A stretch of 64,000 nt of DNA from Ceratodon purpureus (GCA_014871385.1 CM026426.1:46615611-46679610), one strand, 5' to 3'. Shown: positions 36,327 through 48,931, counted from the first letter of the stretch. Made by a program: numbers and translations. Notes: generated by a model from the letters alone, not told the origin.

Positions 36327-37424
36327 TCTATACTATTCTTTATATTCTACAACCTAGAATTGAAATCAATGTCAAGAGATTGGGCTCTTCTCCTAATGCC
36401 TAGATAAAATTGCAACTACTTTAGGATTCAAAATGCATTTACAAACTTTAACTTTTAATGTGGCATACATGTTAGTTGTCAACATTCTTAATTGTGTTCG
36501 TGATATTCACATTCTATTGTGCAGCAAAAATTCTATGGACATACCTAGAAAGCATTGATACCATAACGTACTATGTGGTACAATCTTAGAATGCAATTCT
36601 TTATTTTAAACTGTTTTTCCATGCTTTGATATTCTTTGTGTATAATATTTAAGCCTAGTCCATGGCCTTACTATCCGGATATGATGGACAATGTCCTTGT
36701 GACACTAAGCATTAAGGTCTATAAGTGACTCTATAATGTTATATACTTAAGTTAGAATATTGAAAGATCTTGTGTTAGATTTTGCCACTTAGTGCACATG
36801 GGCTTTAAAGCTGCTAACAAAAAAATGATTATTTATTGGTATATAGTATATTAAAGACTAACTTCTCTATAAATTTGAGGCCAAATCTACGTAGGTTGAA
36901 AGAAGGATGTCAATTTGCCTAGTATCTAGATGGACATCCACTCCATTACTATCATGTCACAACTTTCTACCTAGATAAAGGAAGATGATAAAACTAAAGG
37001 AATTGTCCAAAATGGCCAAGGCAATTAGGGAAACTATCACAACGTCCGCGGAGCTTTTTGTAGAAAGAAAAGTTCAAATTAGCCCTACTTCAATCTTGAG
37101 TAGCTCTATGCATACTTTTAGTAGAGGATAGACTACATAAGGTTTAAAGATGAGCTAGGAATATTTGAAGGAGGTGTAGAGTGATAGAAATGCAAACTTC
37201 ATTTACTTGTATCCTACAAATCATTTTTGTTTTTTAGTTTTATTTTATTTTTTATTTTTTGGTTGTTGTTGTTGGCTTAGGAAGCAAATCTTTAAATATT
37301 CTTAGATGTAGAATTTATATCTAAATTGCACAAATTTGGGTATTCAAAGGTACTAATATGATATGTGACGTTCTTCATTGTATGGTTCTGTGTTAATGCA
37401 TTCACTTCAAGATTATGTGGCTAA
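36327..37424. other. AT-rich spacer
   Basis: No gene, repeat or RNA recognised between the piggyBac element and the next CACTA terminus. Confidence 0.5.
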
Positions 37425-37699
37425 CACTACAAGAAAACCACCCCAATGTGTCGGCATATGACCGTCATCATGTGATTACGTAGTCACCTTAGTCATTGGT
37501 TAAGTCATAATTCAAGCCAGTCATGCAAAAACCATAAGAGTAGTCATTTGTTTAGGACCTCGGGGATAACGGCTATGGAAACGTGTTCATGAGCCCTAAT
37601 GCGTTTCTATATGTTATTATTTAAGCGCTTACTGCAGGGAGTACTACTCAGAGTCAGATGACCTACGCATACATGTATTTTCTGAATGTAATGAATGCA

Positions 37700-39119
37700 T
37701 ATATTTAGAACAAACTTTAAGTTCTCCAATTCTAGGCTCTACTTTGTTGAGAAGATGGGTTCAAAACTATGGTTGTTCTCGCCTTAAGGTAAACCACAAA
37801 ATGCTCCAAAAACTGAGATTTCTTTTGTGAAAAACATCGATCATTTAAAAAATATTAATTTTCTAATCATAACCATAAGAATTTGAGCAGAATTGTTTTG
37901 GTAAAATATTCAATAAATTTCATCATAATCAACTGTGTGATCAGAAGTATGTAAAGATTGAAATTTTAATTCAAACTTTTTTGACAAAATATTGATCGAG
38001 GTTGATGTAGTCCTTTTTAAATTTTAGTTATTTGTATTTTCTAATTTTTTTATGTGACTTTGCAATATAGATTTGGCAGGTGCTGGTGCATGACAAAGAT
38101 GTCTGAAGCATCTAATTGTATGAAAAAAATTCCAAACAGAAGACAAGTGTAGCATGTTGGTTACCATATTTTTATTAAGTTACATATACAAAAATGCTAA
38201 TTCACGTTTCTTTCCTATTACTTCCAGTATTTCATAAAGCCCTAATCTATGCAGTCAAAGGAAAGATTGATGTCCATCTTTTAAGTGAGAGGAAAAAAGG
38301 GATAGAAACATATTTTCAAGGTATATATGAAAGAGAGAGGCAGTTTCTTTTTGTACATTTCCGATAAAGATGAAAAGACTTAGATCATTTGTGAAATGAA
38401 TATAGTGTATTGAAGGAATACTTCTTTAAAAACATCACAAAGATGACAAGATTAAGTATTTATTGGAAATATTTCAAAAGTAACACATTTCTTTAGCATG
38501 GCTGCCCAAAATTGCCCACTAAACACAAGTTTTCTACTTTGGGTACTAAAACCACTCTATGAAATGTCTAATCTAAAAAAAACTAAAGCATTAAAGTTTT
38601 AAAATTCTACTTTGGTTATGGTAACTAAATTATAAAATGCCTAATTCATAAAAGTAAAGATAAAACACCAAAGTCCTTGTTACCTCAAACGTTGACAAAA
38701 ACTTCTGAAGAATGAAGTTCACCAATGAAATTCAATTTTACAATGAAGGTAAGGCAAGTGATTGGGGCTTATGAATAGGAACATGTACCTTGTTGCTTTT
38801 CGCTATAATTTGTAAGAAGTGAACATCAAGTACACTTTATGATATGATTGCAATATAACCTGATCAAATGGGCTATATTTTTAATTGATTTTTATTAGAC
38901 GTAGGCCTCAAATTCCATTGCTTGTGCAGTTTCATCATTGTTGTCTTACTTTGCGTCTTCCAGGGAGCACACTGCACCTCATTGCTAGAAGCTCTCTGGA
39001 CTTTGATAACAAAGGCGCCATTGGTACTCTGTCATCTACTTAATTTTGTGCCATCAACCCCTGATGTTCGCCATTGTTGCACAAGCTCAGGCACTCTAGC
39101 TTTGGTTTTTCCTAAGCTG
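37700..39119. other. Interior of the second CACTA element, no gene seen
   Basis: AT-rich. The minus strand just below 39120 may hold the last codons of the Tnp2 relic, but it is too decayed to delimit. Confidence 0.35.
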
Positions 39120-41563
39120 AGGAAGTGACTCTTGCACTTCGTGGCCTTTTTTAAAGAACAACTTTCTACCGAGGATGTGCGACATTGTCTTGAAAAAACA
39201 CTTGCTAAGCGTGAAGAGGATATGCAAATGAATTTGATAAGTACAAAATGGTATGGTCAAATTTTAAAAGAGTGAAAGTGCACTTATCTCTTTTCATAAT
39301 TGCCTATAGCCCATTCGATGTAGCTTGGACCCACTTACAATATAGTAGGTGTAAGTTGAACTTCCTCTAGTCGACACCAATTATCTCTGCTGCCACCCCA
39401 CGTACTCCACATTTGCAACTATGTGGTTCCGGTCCTTCCTACTAGCACAACAAGCTTATAAAAATGTTGCCGCAACTCCATCGTCGCAAGTGGCCAAGTC
39501 TACCTCTGTAGATTGCACACGTATATGGTTTCCATATGCATACATACTGCAATACGATTTTGCGTCACACGAAGGTGATTGGAGAAGGCTTTTAACATCA
39601 TCTTCCACATGCAGATTTGCCGCCATGTCTTGTAGGACTACAGTAGGCAACCACGCTAAAAAGGGTTCCTCCCCTGGGACTGGTGGATATTCTACACTTC
39701 TACTCTATGATTGACAGCGTATCTCTGTTCGCATTCTCTCTCCTGCTTCCATCTCCAGATTGTGACATCTCTTTAGAAATCACAATCAATAGCAAAATTT
39801 TAGATAACGGATTGAATTGTAAAAAAATCACTTTAAGTACATGTATTGCAAAGAAGTTTGTGTGGATGGCTTACTCTGTATATGGCTGTAGAGACTCTGT
39901 GTTTGTTGAAACACACTCATGATTACATGCCCTCAACTCCAAAGTTCATCGTCTATATCTCTCATCTCCCTCCACTACCTCGCTCTTGGCCGCTGGTTCC
40001 TCTTCATCATTTTAAATCCTCCAATGTGATAGCTCACAATCTTGCATGTACTTTGTACAAAAGCTTAACTCCTTGTCTATTATGTACCCCTTTGCCATTG
40101 ATCTTTCCGGTTGTGCTCGTTGCCGAACATAGCCCTTCAGTTTCTTCAAATGCCGCTTCATAAGGGACATCCAGCAAGTGTGCATAGGACCATATATGTC
40201 CAACTACTACACTAGGTGAATGGAAAGGTGGGACATGACATCAAAAAAGGAAGGCGGGAAGACCTTCTCCACCATGCATAGCGTCTCAATTGTGTCTTTG
40301 AATAACATATCCATGGATGAGGGATCTACAGACTTCATTCACAAGCATACAAACACCCGATAGAGCCGCATTATTGCCACCCGCATACCCTTGTCCAAGG
40401 AAGTCCGCAAACACAGACGGAGCAAATGCTACATCAAGACATGGTAGTTGTAAGACTTCAGCCCCTCTAAGTCGCCATCTGATGTTATGCACTTTGCAAT
40501 CTTGCCAATATAGTTCGTAGGAGTCTTCAAACTACAAATCATGTCCAAGAAGTTCAGCTTCTCATCTTTTGATAGTACATACGGAGCTAATGGAAGTACC
40601 ACAGATCCATGATTCTTTCTAGGTAGCGGGTGCAAATGTGGCTAAATTCTCGTTTCTTTTAAATATGGTCTGGCTTCTATAGTGTCACGTTGTCGTTAAA
40701 TAGTTTTGAGGACATTTGCTTTTCACAGTGCATGGGTTCCAAAACATGCCTAATGAGCAAATCCTTTTGCATATATAACATTGCAGCCTTAGTACTCTTC
40801 TCTTAGGGCATATAATTTCATGCATCGATGCACATTTACAGCAATTGTTGTACTACCCCACTACACTGAGTAATGCATTTGCAAAATCTTAGTGCTTGAT
40901 GTCAACATTTTGAAAGAGAGCCACCGATAAGATTCAACTAGACAATTACTACAACGCAGGGAAGACGGACGCATATTTAGGATAATGGTCTGGCTTGTAC
41001 TTGCTAATATGGCAGCTAGAATAGAGCTGAAAGCCGCTTCACCCTGGTCTTTTGAATGTGGTCACCCTCTCCTCAAACTCTTCTTTCTTGTGAGTCTTGT
41101 ACTCACAATATTCTCTCTTGTGCGTAGCCCTTCATATCAGATCGTGTCAGAACTAAGGGGGCAACTAATCCTCTTGCTGACCATCAAATGCCATCTTCAG
41201 TCTACAATATGGATGCCGTCTGTTTGATTAACGATGGTGACCATTATAAACATTTTTATCAGAAAATTTTGAACCCCGAGTTGAAATGTGCGGCCCACAC
41301 TCTATAGAGGCTCTATATCCCTTTGTAACTCGATCAGATATTAGTCCATATGTAGGATAGTCGTGTATGCATTGAAGAATTAGAGCTCGCATTGTAAATT
41401 CTTGTGTAAGGGGCTCTTCTGATTCATTTGTCGCTAAAACACCCTCCCACAATTCCAAGAGCTCTTCAATCAGTGGTAAAAGATACACGTCGATATTCTC
41501 TAATGTCACACTCTCTCTTCTTGGAATTAACATTGCCAACGTTATGAAAAATGGCTTTGTCAC
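39120..41563 (-). pseudogene. Tnp2-family CACTA transposase, truncated and decayed
   Basis: The fragments run in order on the minus strand and align by eye to the intact Tnp2 of this window. 41563-41228 matches its FFLHLSILIP to GYVACP block. 40635-40429 matches the LPLAPYVLSKDE and LKSYNYHV segments. 40203-40012 matches LKGYVRQRAQPE. 39650 to about 39120 matches the C-terminal DDGVAATFL, VEYVG and QVFFQDN parts. Stops and frame changes are frequent (for example TAA after AATFL). The N-terminal portion before the FFITL block is absent and the strand switches to another ORF there. Confidence 0.75.
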
Positions 41564-42108
41564 TAGCCAAGGGGCTTAATCACAACAAAAGTGAGTTGGT
41601 GCATAGAGAAGCATCCTTCATTGGACAACAGTCACTGCTGGCAAAGCAATTGAAGGAACTGCGTGGTGAGCGGCCTGGTTTGGCATTGCACCCCTACCCC
41701 ATGTGCAACTCACTCGGATTCGAGGAATTCGATTTTGATAATCTAAAACTAACTAATTGCGTTTTGTGTGATTCTCCATTTTCCTACAATGACATTCTAG
41801 TCTGTAGCTATAGGCATCACTATCACCTATGGTGTGCTGTGTCTTGGTTTAGTTCATCAAGTAGGTGTGTAGAAAAGAGCTACTCACATGTCCACCCAGA
41901 TTGGTATAAGAGTTTTGGATTTGGTGAACAATCTGTCGTTCTTGAAGAGAAGGCTGATGCGCTAGAGTGCGAGGAGCTAAGAAACGTGGCTCTCTTCAAG
42001 GAAACAACTGCTGCCAAGCGTTCCGGCGCAGTCATCGGTAAAGTGCTTACGTCTTCCTATTTTTCCTATGGTCTTGCAAAATTATTTAATTTTTGTCTGG
42101 TGGTATAA
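41551..42108 (+). CDS. RING-like zinc-finger ORF, possibly captured
   Basis: A 185-residue open frame starts 12 bp inside the truncated Tnp2 relic on the opposite strand. Residues about 68-105 contain CVLCDSPF, then LVCSYRHHYHLWC, then a later Cys, a Cys/His spacing resembling RING-type zinc fingers. A VHPDWYKSFGFGE motif and a Glu-rich helix follow. The frame ends just before the retrotransposon insertion, so the 3' part may be lost. It could be a host gene fragment or an accessory gene of the CACTA element. The family is not recognised. Confidence 0.4.
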   Translation: MALSLAKGLNHNKSELVHREASFIGQQSLLAKQLKELRGERPGLALHPYPMCNSLGFEEFDFDNLKLTNCVLCDSPFSYNDILVCSYRHHYHLWCAVSWFSSSSRCVEKSYSHVHPDWYKSFGFGEQSVVLEEKADALECEELRNVALFKETTAAKRSGAVIGKVLTSSYFSYGLAKLFNFCLVV

Positions 42109-42374
42109 AAATCTTGCTTGTTGATATTCACTTCACGTAGAGAGAGAAACTACGGTTTCCGGAGGAGACCGAAGTGAATTAAGTGACTATTCAATCCACC
42201 CCCAATCCAATGCCCACAAGACAAAGGTATGGAAGTAAAGATCTACTCCCCCCTTTTCGAGAGTAGACACTTTAGTCACAAAGTAACAAGTAACCAGTAA
42301 CGGGAGAAGTAACAAGTCACAGTAGTGATTATCTTCTCAAGATTCATTTGATTGCGATTTTGGACACTAAGCCA

Positions 42375-42560
42375 CGAGCTCATTTGTTGGTTGGAGGTGA
42401 GCGTTTGTCTCATTTATCTCGTCCGGGTTCAAACCCTGATGGACTCGTTTGAGCGGATGTGGGGGATGAAGTGGCTTGGTACTGCTGAGTGAGCGATCGC
42501 AGGCACTAGATGAGTTATACCAACCAACAACCCCTTTGCGAGAAGTTGACAAGAGACTTG
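42375..42560 (+). repeat. tRNA-derived SINE-like sequence
   Basis: GAGCTCATTTGTTGG and TTGGAGGTGAGCG resemble the 5' end and A box of a tRNA gene. GGGTTCAAACCCT, about 40 bp on (near 42425-42437), is a near-perfect B box. The 3' part is unrelated to tRNA. It lies in the 3' region of the LINE but in opposite orientation, so it is probably a separate SINE insertion. No target duplication was identified. Confidence 0.5.
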
Positions 42561-42645
42561 ACACCCGTATGCTAACAATTTGAATAAAGTAGCTCTAGCT
42601 ACTAAAATTTAGGGTTTGTCTCTTTACTATAATTTTGGGTTTTGA

Positions 42646-43158
42646 CTATGGGGGATCTAATGTTTTGGGTAATGGTTGGTGGTTTTCTATTCTTCTTTTG
42701 TAGAGAAGAACAGACATGGCATATTGTATGGCAATAGTGTTTATGTTTTTAAAGGTGTTTTTGATGGTAGGCATAGGTATTTTGAAATTGTCTACAAGTA
42801 GTTTCATTGATGGAATGTGTGTGGTAGCTCTGGCGCCTGCTATGATGACAATAAGGGGGTCAACTTTCCATCCTCTAGCAGTAATATTGGCAATTAATGG
42901 ATTGTATTTGTTGGTTTTAGCTTCAAATGTTTTTGGTGAGAATCTGTCATTGGAGTATGTGAATTCAATGAATTGTATGGTAAGATTGGGATTTATTTCT
43001 GTAGGGGGATCGCTTTGGTATGGTAAACGTTTAATGCAAAGAATATCGGGTCTAAATCTAGAGTTACAATGGCATCTTTGTGTGCCACATGTGCATGGAA
43101 GTAACCAATTGGAAACGGTATTTTCTGAGGGTTTATCATTGAAGGTATCCGCATTCAT
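42646..43158 (-). pseudogene. C-terminal restriction-like endonuclease of the non-LTR element
   Basis: A 170-codon open segment begins with a CTCGTQRCHC Cys/His cluster. RPDILCI, IQFIEFTYSND and KTNKYNPL follow, with the spacing of the PD-(D/E)XK endonucleases found at the C-terminus of R2, CRE and Dualen-type LINEs. It would nick the target DNA. Having this domain downstream of an RNase H is unusual. The assignment is by motif only. Confidence 0.6.
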
Positions 43159-43270
43159 TACAATAAAACAACAAGATTTTTTTAGATGAGACTAGTAGTT
43201 TTCTAATTTCCCATATTGCTTTGTTGTGTCTTTTGACTCAGAGGGAGTGTATATGTTGTTGGCATGTGAG

Positions 43271-44646
43271 TTATACATGTAGCCATGTATCTAGTTCACG
43301 TGAATTGCAAATGGGACATGTGATAGATGGAAATCTTTCTCTTCCGAAAAGCATTTGTTTTCTAGCTTGGCCTATGTAAGTTCCCGTACGGAATTTTATG
43401 AGGCATGATTTTTGTTTGTCAGTGATGGCTCGATTTTCCCAAAATTCGTTAGAAAGTTCATTGTCTATGTCTGCATTTTCCGTCCATTTGCAAATGTTGG
43501 GGGTTTGTCTGGCCATGATTTCTAGGTTGTTTTCTATGTCATATTTTTTGATTTGTTTTTCTAGAGTTCTAACTAGTCTTTTGTCTGGAACATCTATTCT
43601 CGAAGGCCAGTTATCTTTTTGGAAGTAGAACGTAGTGGCATGGGCATGTTTGTATGAGTGTAGGGCTTTTCTATGTGCTAGCTTTAGGCCTTTTTTGCTA
43701 AGTAATCTGCTTCTTCGTTGCCGTCAATGTTGATTTGTGCTCTAACTTTGTAGAGTGAAATTGGTTGTGTTCTTTGTTGGAGTAGTTCTACTATGGAGGC
43801 AAGTGTGGTTTGATTGGGGTGACTATTATGTAGTGTGGGATGTTTTATTTGTGTATTTAGTAAGTATAGTACATTTAGACAGTTGATAAATATATATGCT
43901 GGTTCATTGGGGAATTGTGTGTTAATAATTCTGAGTGTTTTGTGTACTGCCATCATTTCTGCACGTAGTATATTTTGGTGTCCGTGGAGTCTTTTAGGGA
44001 TATTGAGGCCTTTGGGGCTGTAAATACCGTATCCAGCTCTTTCTCTCAGCCATTTACTGTCGCCAGTTTCTTTTGGGGGTTTAAATGATCCATCTATATA
44101 ATAACTGAATTGGGGGTGGAATTTTAGTGGTAGATTTGTTTGGTAATTTGGTAGTTGCGGCATAGGTGTTGAGTTATTTGCGGGGGTGTTTGGATAGTTT
44201 AATTTGGACCATTTTTTACTGGGATTGACATGGGTGTTTAAAAGAGTCGGAGATGCAATTTGTGTGTGAATTTGTAATATTTGGAGATTGTTAATTGTAT
44301 GAACGAGTTGATTCATTTGTTCGTGAGTACCTATGTTGTTGTTTTGGTGGTGGATACAAGGTATTCTGAGCGTAGAAAGTTCTTTTCTTTCAAGTTTAAG
44401 TTTGGGGGGAATTGTTGCCTCTTCATATATAATGGTGTCTGCAGCAAAATGGGCAATAATGTGTGTGTCCGGGAATGGGCCGGTGTAAGGGTTAAAGTTT
44501 TGGTACCAGATAGTATCGGGAGAGATGAGTATGGTGATAGTGTTTGGGTCATTTTTTTGCCGCAGGGCGGGCCCAATGAATGGCTTGTTGTAAGTTGGTT
44601 TCATTGTGGAGGTGAGCGTAGCGAATTCCTTTCCATTTATGATCAA
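43271..44646 (-). pseudogene. RNase H domain and zinc knuckle of the non-LTR element
   Basis: YYIDGSFKPP carries the first catalytic Asp and ILRAEMMAVHKTL the Glu. The third site reads IFINCLNVLYLL, where Asn replaces the usual Asp. DGNEEADYLAKKA near 43690 closes the RNase H fold, preceded by VRAQ where His is usual. Downstream, CPICNSRELDTWLHV starts a Cys/His knuckle (about 43270). The lost acidic residue suggests that this copy's RNase H would be inactive. Confidence 0.7.
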
Positions 44647-47600
44647 ATGCTTTCTCTAGGGAGCCAAATATTATATCTCGTGAAAATGGTGAGTAAAATT
44701 GGGTAAATTGTGTAGGGCATGTAACTGGTGATGAAAAGTAAGATTGGTGGATGTTGAATGTTGCTATTAGTAAGTCTAGTATTTCAGTTGGTATTGTATA
44801 TTGAGCACATTTAAGTGGATCATTTTTTGGAATACGATATTTGTATCTTTGATATAGCCACACAATTTCAGTTTCAAATGATTGGGTGGATGGCTCAAGG
44901 CCGTGTGGGGTTTTTTTTTGCATGTTGATATTGTTTCCATAGCCATAGTAGTCTAGTTTTCGAGATGGTCATGAGGTGCCGGCCATTATCTTCGTATATA
45001 TGTGCGAAGTCATATTGTGTTTGGATAATGTTTGAGTCCGTTTCGATGTCATTTTCTGGATTGCATTCATTAATAGAGACATCTGCCAGTGGAATAATTG
45101 TGGCCGGAGTAACGTATCTTGTATCTTTTTGTTGTTCTATGGAGAAGTGTTTTACGATGATGTTTAAAAAATATTTATGTTGTTGTTTAGTGTAGTATTG
45201 GGTAAGTAATTCAGTATTGTGGAGACAAGTGTTAGTGTCACTTCAATGGAAGAGTTCGCTTTGACTACGCCATTTGTTGTATGTGTTATTATTTGGCATG
45301 GTCCATTGGCATAAATATGTTGTATCTTTATAGTTTATCTCATTTGGATCTTTGATTTTACGTTGTTTGTGGTTTAGTATTGTGCGTATGGGGAATTGTC
45401 TTGGATACTTAAGCATATTGTTGGGAGGAGGAGGAAGTTTGGGAATAGGAGGGTTGGGGGGGGTGTATTGGGGGGTTCAATTGTTGTGGTTTAATAATAT
45501 GTAATCATTTTTTAGAGTTCTTGGGGGGAAGTGGAATCGGAATTGGCATGGTATTTGGCATCTTTGATGGCAAGTGGGTTGACAGAATAATTGACAAGCA
45601 ATATTTAGCGCACGTTTTATGAATTTTGTGGGGTTGGAGTGGTATATTTTAAAGTCGTCTGGATTCATTAGGGTGGTACCGTTAGGCATGATTATTTGTT
45701 CTAAATTTATTATATTATGTAATAGTAGTTTTTGTAGTAGTTTGAGAGAAATTTTGGGATTTAGGCCATGTAGGTATTGTGCTTCTTGCATCCATGCGGT
45801 TTTGAGTGGGGATGGGTTTAACATAAAATTTTCTATTGTGCTTTTAAGGTGGAGTCCATCTTCATGTTTAAGTTAAAACAATGTTCTAGTGATAGGGGAT
45901 CTCACACAATCTTGATATTTGATGCGGTCTATTTCTTCGGAGCCTCCAAATTTTGCAAGTATGAATTGTATCAAGCCAAAGTATATTTCACCAAGTCTGC
46001 CTTTGTCATTGAGAGCATTTTGTAATTGTTCTCCAATACATCGTAGATAGGCATTTTTTAATGAAAAGGCTTCCATTTCCGAATAGATCATGTGGGAGTT
46101 TAGTAGCAATATAAGTTGTACTTTTTGGTAGTCCACATATTGTTTTGTGGAGTGCTATGATCTTTTTGTCAAGTTTTCTAATGGCTGGCATAGAGTATGG
46201 TACTGCGTAGAAGCTGTATGCGATACCGGCAGGTATGACTGTATCGGCCATATTGATTTTTTGTTTCATAGTGGCTGGGCAAGCCACTAAGGCTTGGCAT
46301 AGTTTGATGTCTTTAGCCGTGGTGGTGTTTATTTGTGTTTTCCATTTAAGTGATGGTGCAAGGTTTATTCCAAGGTATGTATAAGGATCATGTTGGTCCA
46401 AAACTGGTATTGGTTGGTTTCTGTAGTTTATATTGGTGGTTTGGATTTGTGCTTTGAATGCTATGGGGTTCATTTTTGATTGATTTGGGCATCCAGTCAC
46501 TGCACATTTAGGTATACCAAGATCCATTCCAGCCCATTCGCAGAATTTGTCTAATTTATTTAGTTGTATTTGTAGTGATGCTAATTTGTTGGCAATAGTT
46601 GCTAAATCATCAGCATATGCTGCAGATGAGATTGTAACTTTGGATGTACCAAAGGTGTATCCATTGTCACCTTGTTGTAACCATCTAAGAAGTGGTTCTA
46701 AGAATATTATAAATAAATATGGACTAAGAGTATCTCCTTGTATTGTTCTTCTTTGGATGGGAATAGGTAGAGTTTTACCAAAGTGTTCTCCAGAAAATAT
46801 AGTAGAGGATTGTGAATATATATTTCCTATGAGGTTTATGGCATCGGTTGGGTATCCAAGATTTTTCATTATGGCTAAGAGTCTCGCATGGTCAATGGAG
46901 CCAAAAGAATTTTTGAAGTCAATGTAGAGAATATATATATATCTTGATTTGTAAATCTTGCATCTTCTAAAGCCACAATGAAGTTGTCTGGATGTTCCTC
47001 TTTCTACTCAGAATCCTCCCTGGCTGTCATGCAGAATTTGATGTGTTTCACAGTAAGTAGAGAGGATAGATGTTAATATGCTAGTATAGAGTTTCTATAT
47101 GGTGTTCGCTAAAGCGATAGGCCTATGGTTTGTAAGTTGTGATGGATCCCCTTTTTTATATAATAGGACAGTTAGACTGGTTTCCATGTTGCAGGTATTT
47201 ATTTTTGTTTGTAGTAGTGTTTAAGAAATAGAAATAGTAGTTTGTGGAATCGTGGAGGCATATTTTTCAGAATAGAGTTAGGTATTTTGTCTAGGCCTGG
47301 GGCTTTGTTATTTCCTAGGTTTTTGTGGCATAAATCGTAAGTTTCTTGGTCAAAATATGTGTGTAGGGGGATTTGTGGTTCTCCGCGTTGATCAATTGTG
47401 AGTCTGTCTAAGTCATGCCATGGGTATTGTCTAACGCTACATGTGCATTGTAGAAGATGTGTAGTTTGATAGTGACATGTACGGATTGTTGGCCGGTTAC
47501 TAATAGACTATTGGATGTATATTTCTTGAGCAATATCTTCCGGACTAATTAAGATGTTATTTTGTCTATCCATTATAGAGTCAAGAGGTGAAGTTTCAGA

Positions 47601-48128
47601 GTTTTTGAAGACTTTTTTATTAACTTTTTTGGGGCTTTTTTCATACAGTTGTCGATATTTTGATACGACTTTGTGGGTGCAATCTTTAGTGTGTTTTGTG
47701 GTTATTTTCCTGGCTTCTTTGTTAGCAATTTTTGCGATATTAGCTATGACATCAATCCATTCGTTCGGTATAGAGTCTGTTACTGGTGGATGTGGGATTT
47801 GTACGTATTGATGGCTACGTATTTTGTTCAATATGGGGTGTGTTTGCCATTGTGGGTTGTTTTTTGCGATGTATATAGTTATTCTAATAAGATGATATGT
47901 GGCAAGATGTTTTTTCCATTCTTTGGCTAGTTTTCGAGGTAAAAAACCGCCTTGTTGCCTTGTTCTATTTGTGAGTTGTGGTAGTGGGGTTGCGTTAGAT
48001 GTTTTTTCAATGGTTTCTGAGATTTATTCTACGATTTTGTCTAAGGATGTGCAAGCTTCTTGCCATAAAGCTGGGATAAGATGGTCATTATTTTCTAATA
48101 GCCTGGTTAGTTCATTTATTTGTATAGA
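44549..48128 (-). pseudogene. Reverse transcriptase region of the non-LTR element
   Basis: An open N-terminal linker (47831-47508) leads to NNKAPGLDKIPNSIL near 47320, a standard RT entry motif. DFKNSFGSIDHARLL follows near 46900, then GDTLSPYLF and the catalytic YADD (about 46617-46606). The thumb and connection segments appear at 45824-45477 and 44923-44549. Between 47500 and 46870 there are several stops and at least one frame change. The domain order and motifs identify a LINE-type RT. It would copy element RNA at a nicked target. Confidence 0.8.
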
Positions 48129-48142
48129 ATTCACTTCACGTA

Positions 48143-48429
48143 CGCCGTGGTAGGTCAGCATGTCCTTGGTTCTTGTCAGTTGGTATACATAAGGTTGTGT
48201 TCTACTTCACGTGTGGACATGAACATGATCAATATATACTAGTACTCTCGTACAAGACTTCAACTGTGAGTCTAATATGAGGGTTGTAGTGTACTAGGGT
48301 TTCAAAAGCTTTCAAACATGTCCTTAGAAGTACTGGGACATGGTTTAGGTGGTACACTTTTGTGTACACTTTAGTCTCTCAATGTACATGACTAAAGTAT
48401 TCACGCAGTATACCGTTGTACTTTGAAAT
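48143..48429. other. Spacer between LINE and gene-capturing element
   Basis: No gene. 48330-48425 resembles 51655-51740 on the far side of the next element (blocks TACACTTTGGTGAACAC-like, ACATGTCTTAAGTA-like and GTAGC-TATTGTA-like). Confidence 0.4.
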
Positions 48430-48931
48430 CACTACAAAAAATTAGTGGTCATTTCTAACAAAAATATGACAAAAGTTGGCTAATCTAGATGTCAATTAAG
48501 GGACCTTGATTCGGTCTCTTCACAAAGTTCTATCAAATTTTAGTCAATTATGACATTTATACACGTATTTAATCAAATGTCGATAATCTTGGAGAAAATG
48601 TAAATATCTGAAATTCAACACTCTGTACATTTTAGGATTGTCTAAAGGATTTCAAGTCTCCAAAAATGATAAGAAACTACAGATGTCACAAGTCTTCCAA
48701 TTTGTAGATTGGAGAATACTTCAAAAAGGTTCATAATCTACATATGATATGTTGATTTTAGAAAGCTCGAGATAGATACATTTTGAGGACCAAATTGCTG
48801 TGAACCTAGTATGAGTTCAACCTTGTGCTTTTCAAATATCTCCTAACCAACAAGCATATGCAGTCTTTTTTTCAAACTATTCACTACTTTAATCTAGACT
48901 ACCCGTTAAGCAAAGAAATTTCCTAGTGAAT

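Larger units (their letters stand above)
37425..42139 (-). mobile_element. Older CACTA element, left part (second CACTA)
   Basis: CACTACAAGAAAACC at 37425 is a canonical plant CACTA terminus. AGTCAT-type motifs are repeated at least four times in the next 130 bp, as in subterminal regions. A decayed Tnp2 gene on the minus strand (41563-39120) lies inside. The sequence is interrupted at 42140 by a retrotransposon, and no convincing matching right end with a TAA duplication was found, so the true extent is unknown. Confidence 0.55.
42140..48128 (-). mobile_element. Non-LTR retrotransposon (RT, RNase H, zinc knuckle, restriction-like endonuclease)
   Basis: ATTCACTTCACGTA occurs at 42126-42139 and again at 48129-48142, a perfect 14-bp target duplication around about 6 kb. 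On the minus strand the order is linker, reverse transcriptase, RNase H, CCHC-like motif and a C-terminal PD-(D/E)XK-type domain. No LTRs are present and no poly(A) tail is evident at the 42140 side. An upstream APE-type endonuclease is not seen, so the copy may be 5'-truncated. Frameshifts and stops throughout show it is dead. Confidence 0.75.

Noticed and set aside
43835-48153. Plus-strand ORFs across the LINE region
   Set aside because: Antisense shadows of the minus-strand RT, RNase H and endonuclease frames.
48273-48283. GGGTTGTAGTG as right end of the second CACTA element
   Set aside because: Subterminal motifs and flanking triplet (TAC versus TAA) do not match the left end at 37425.
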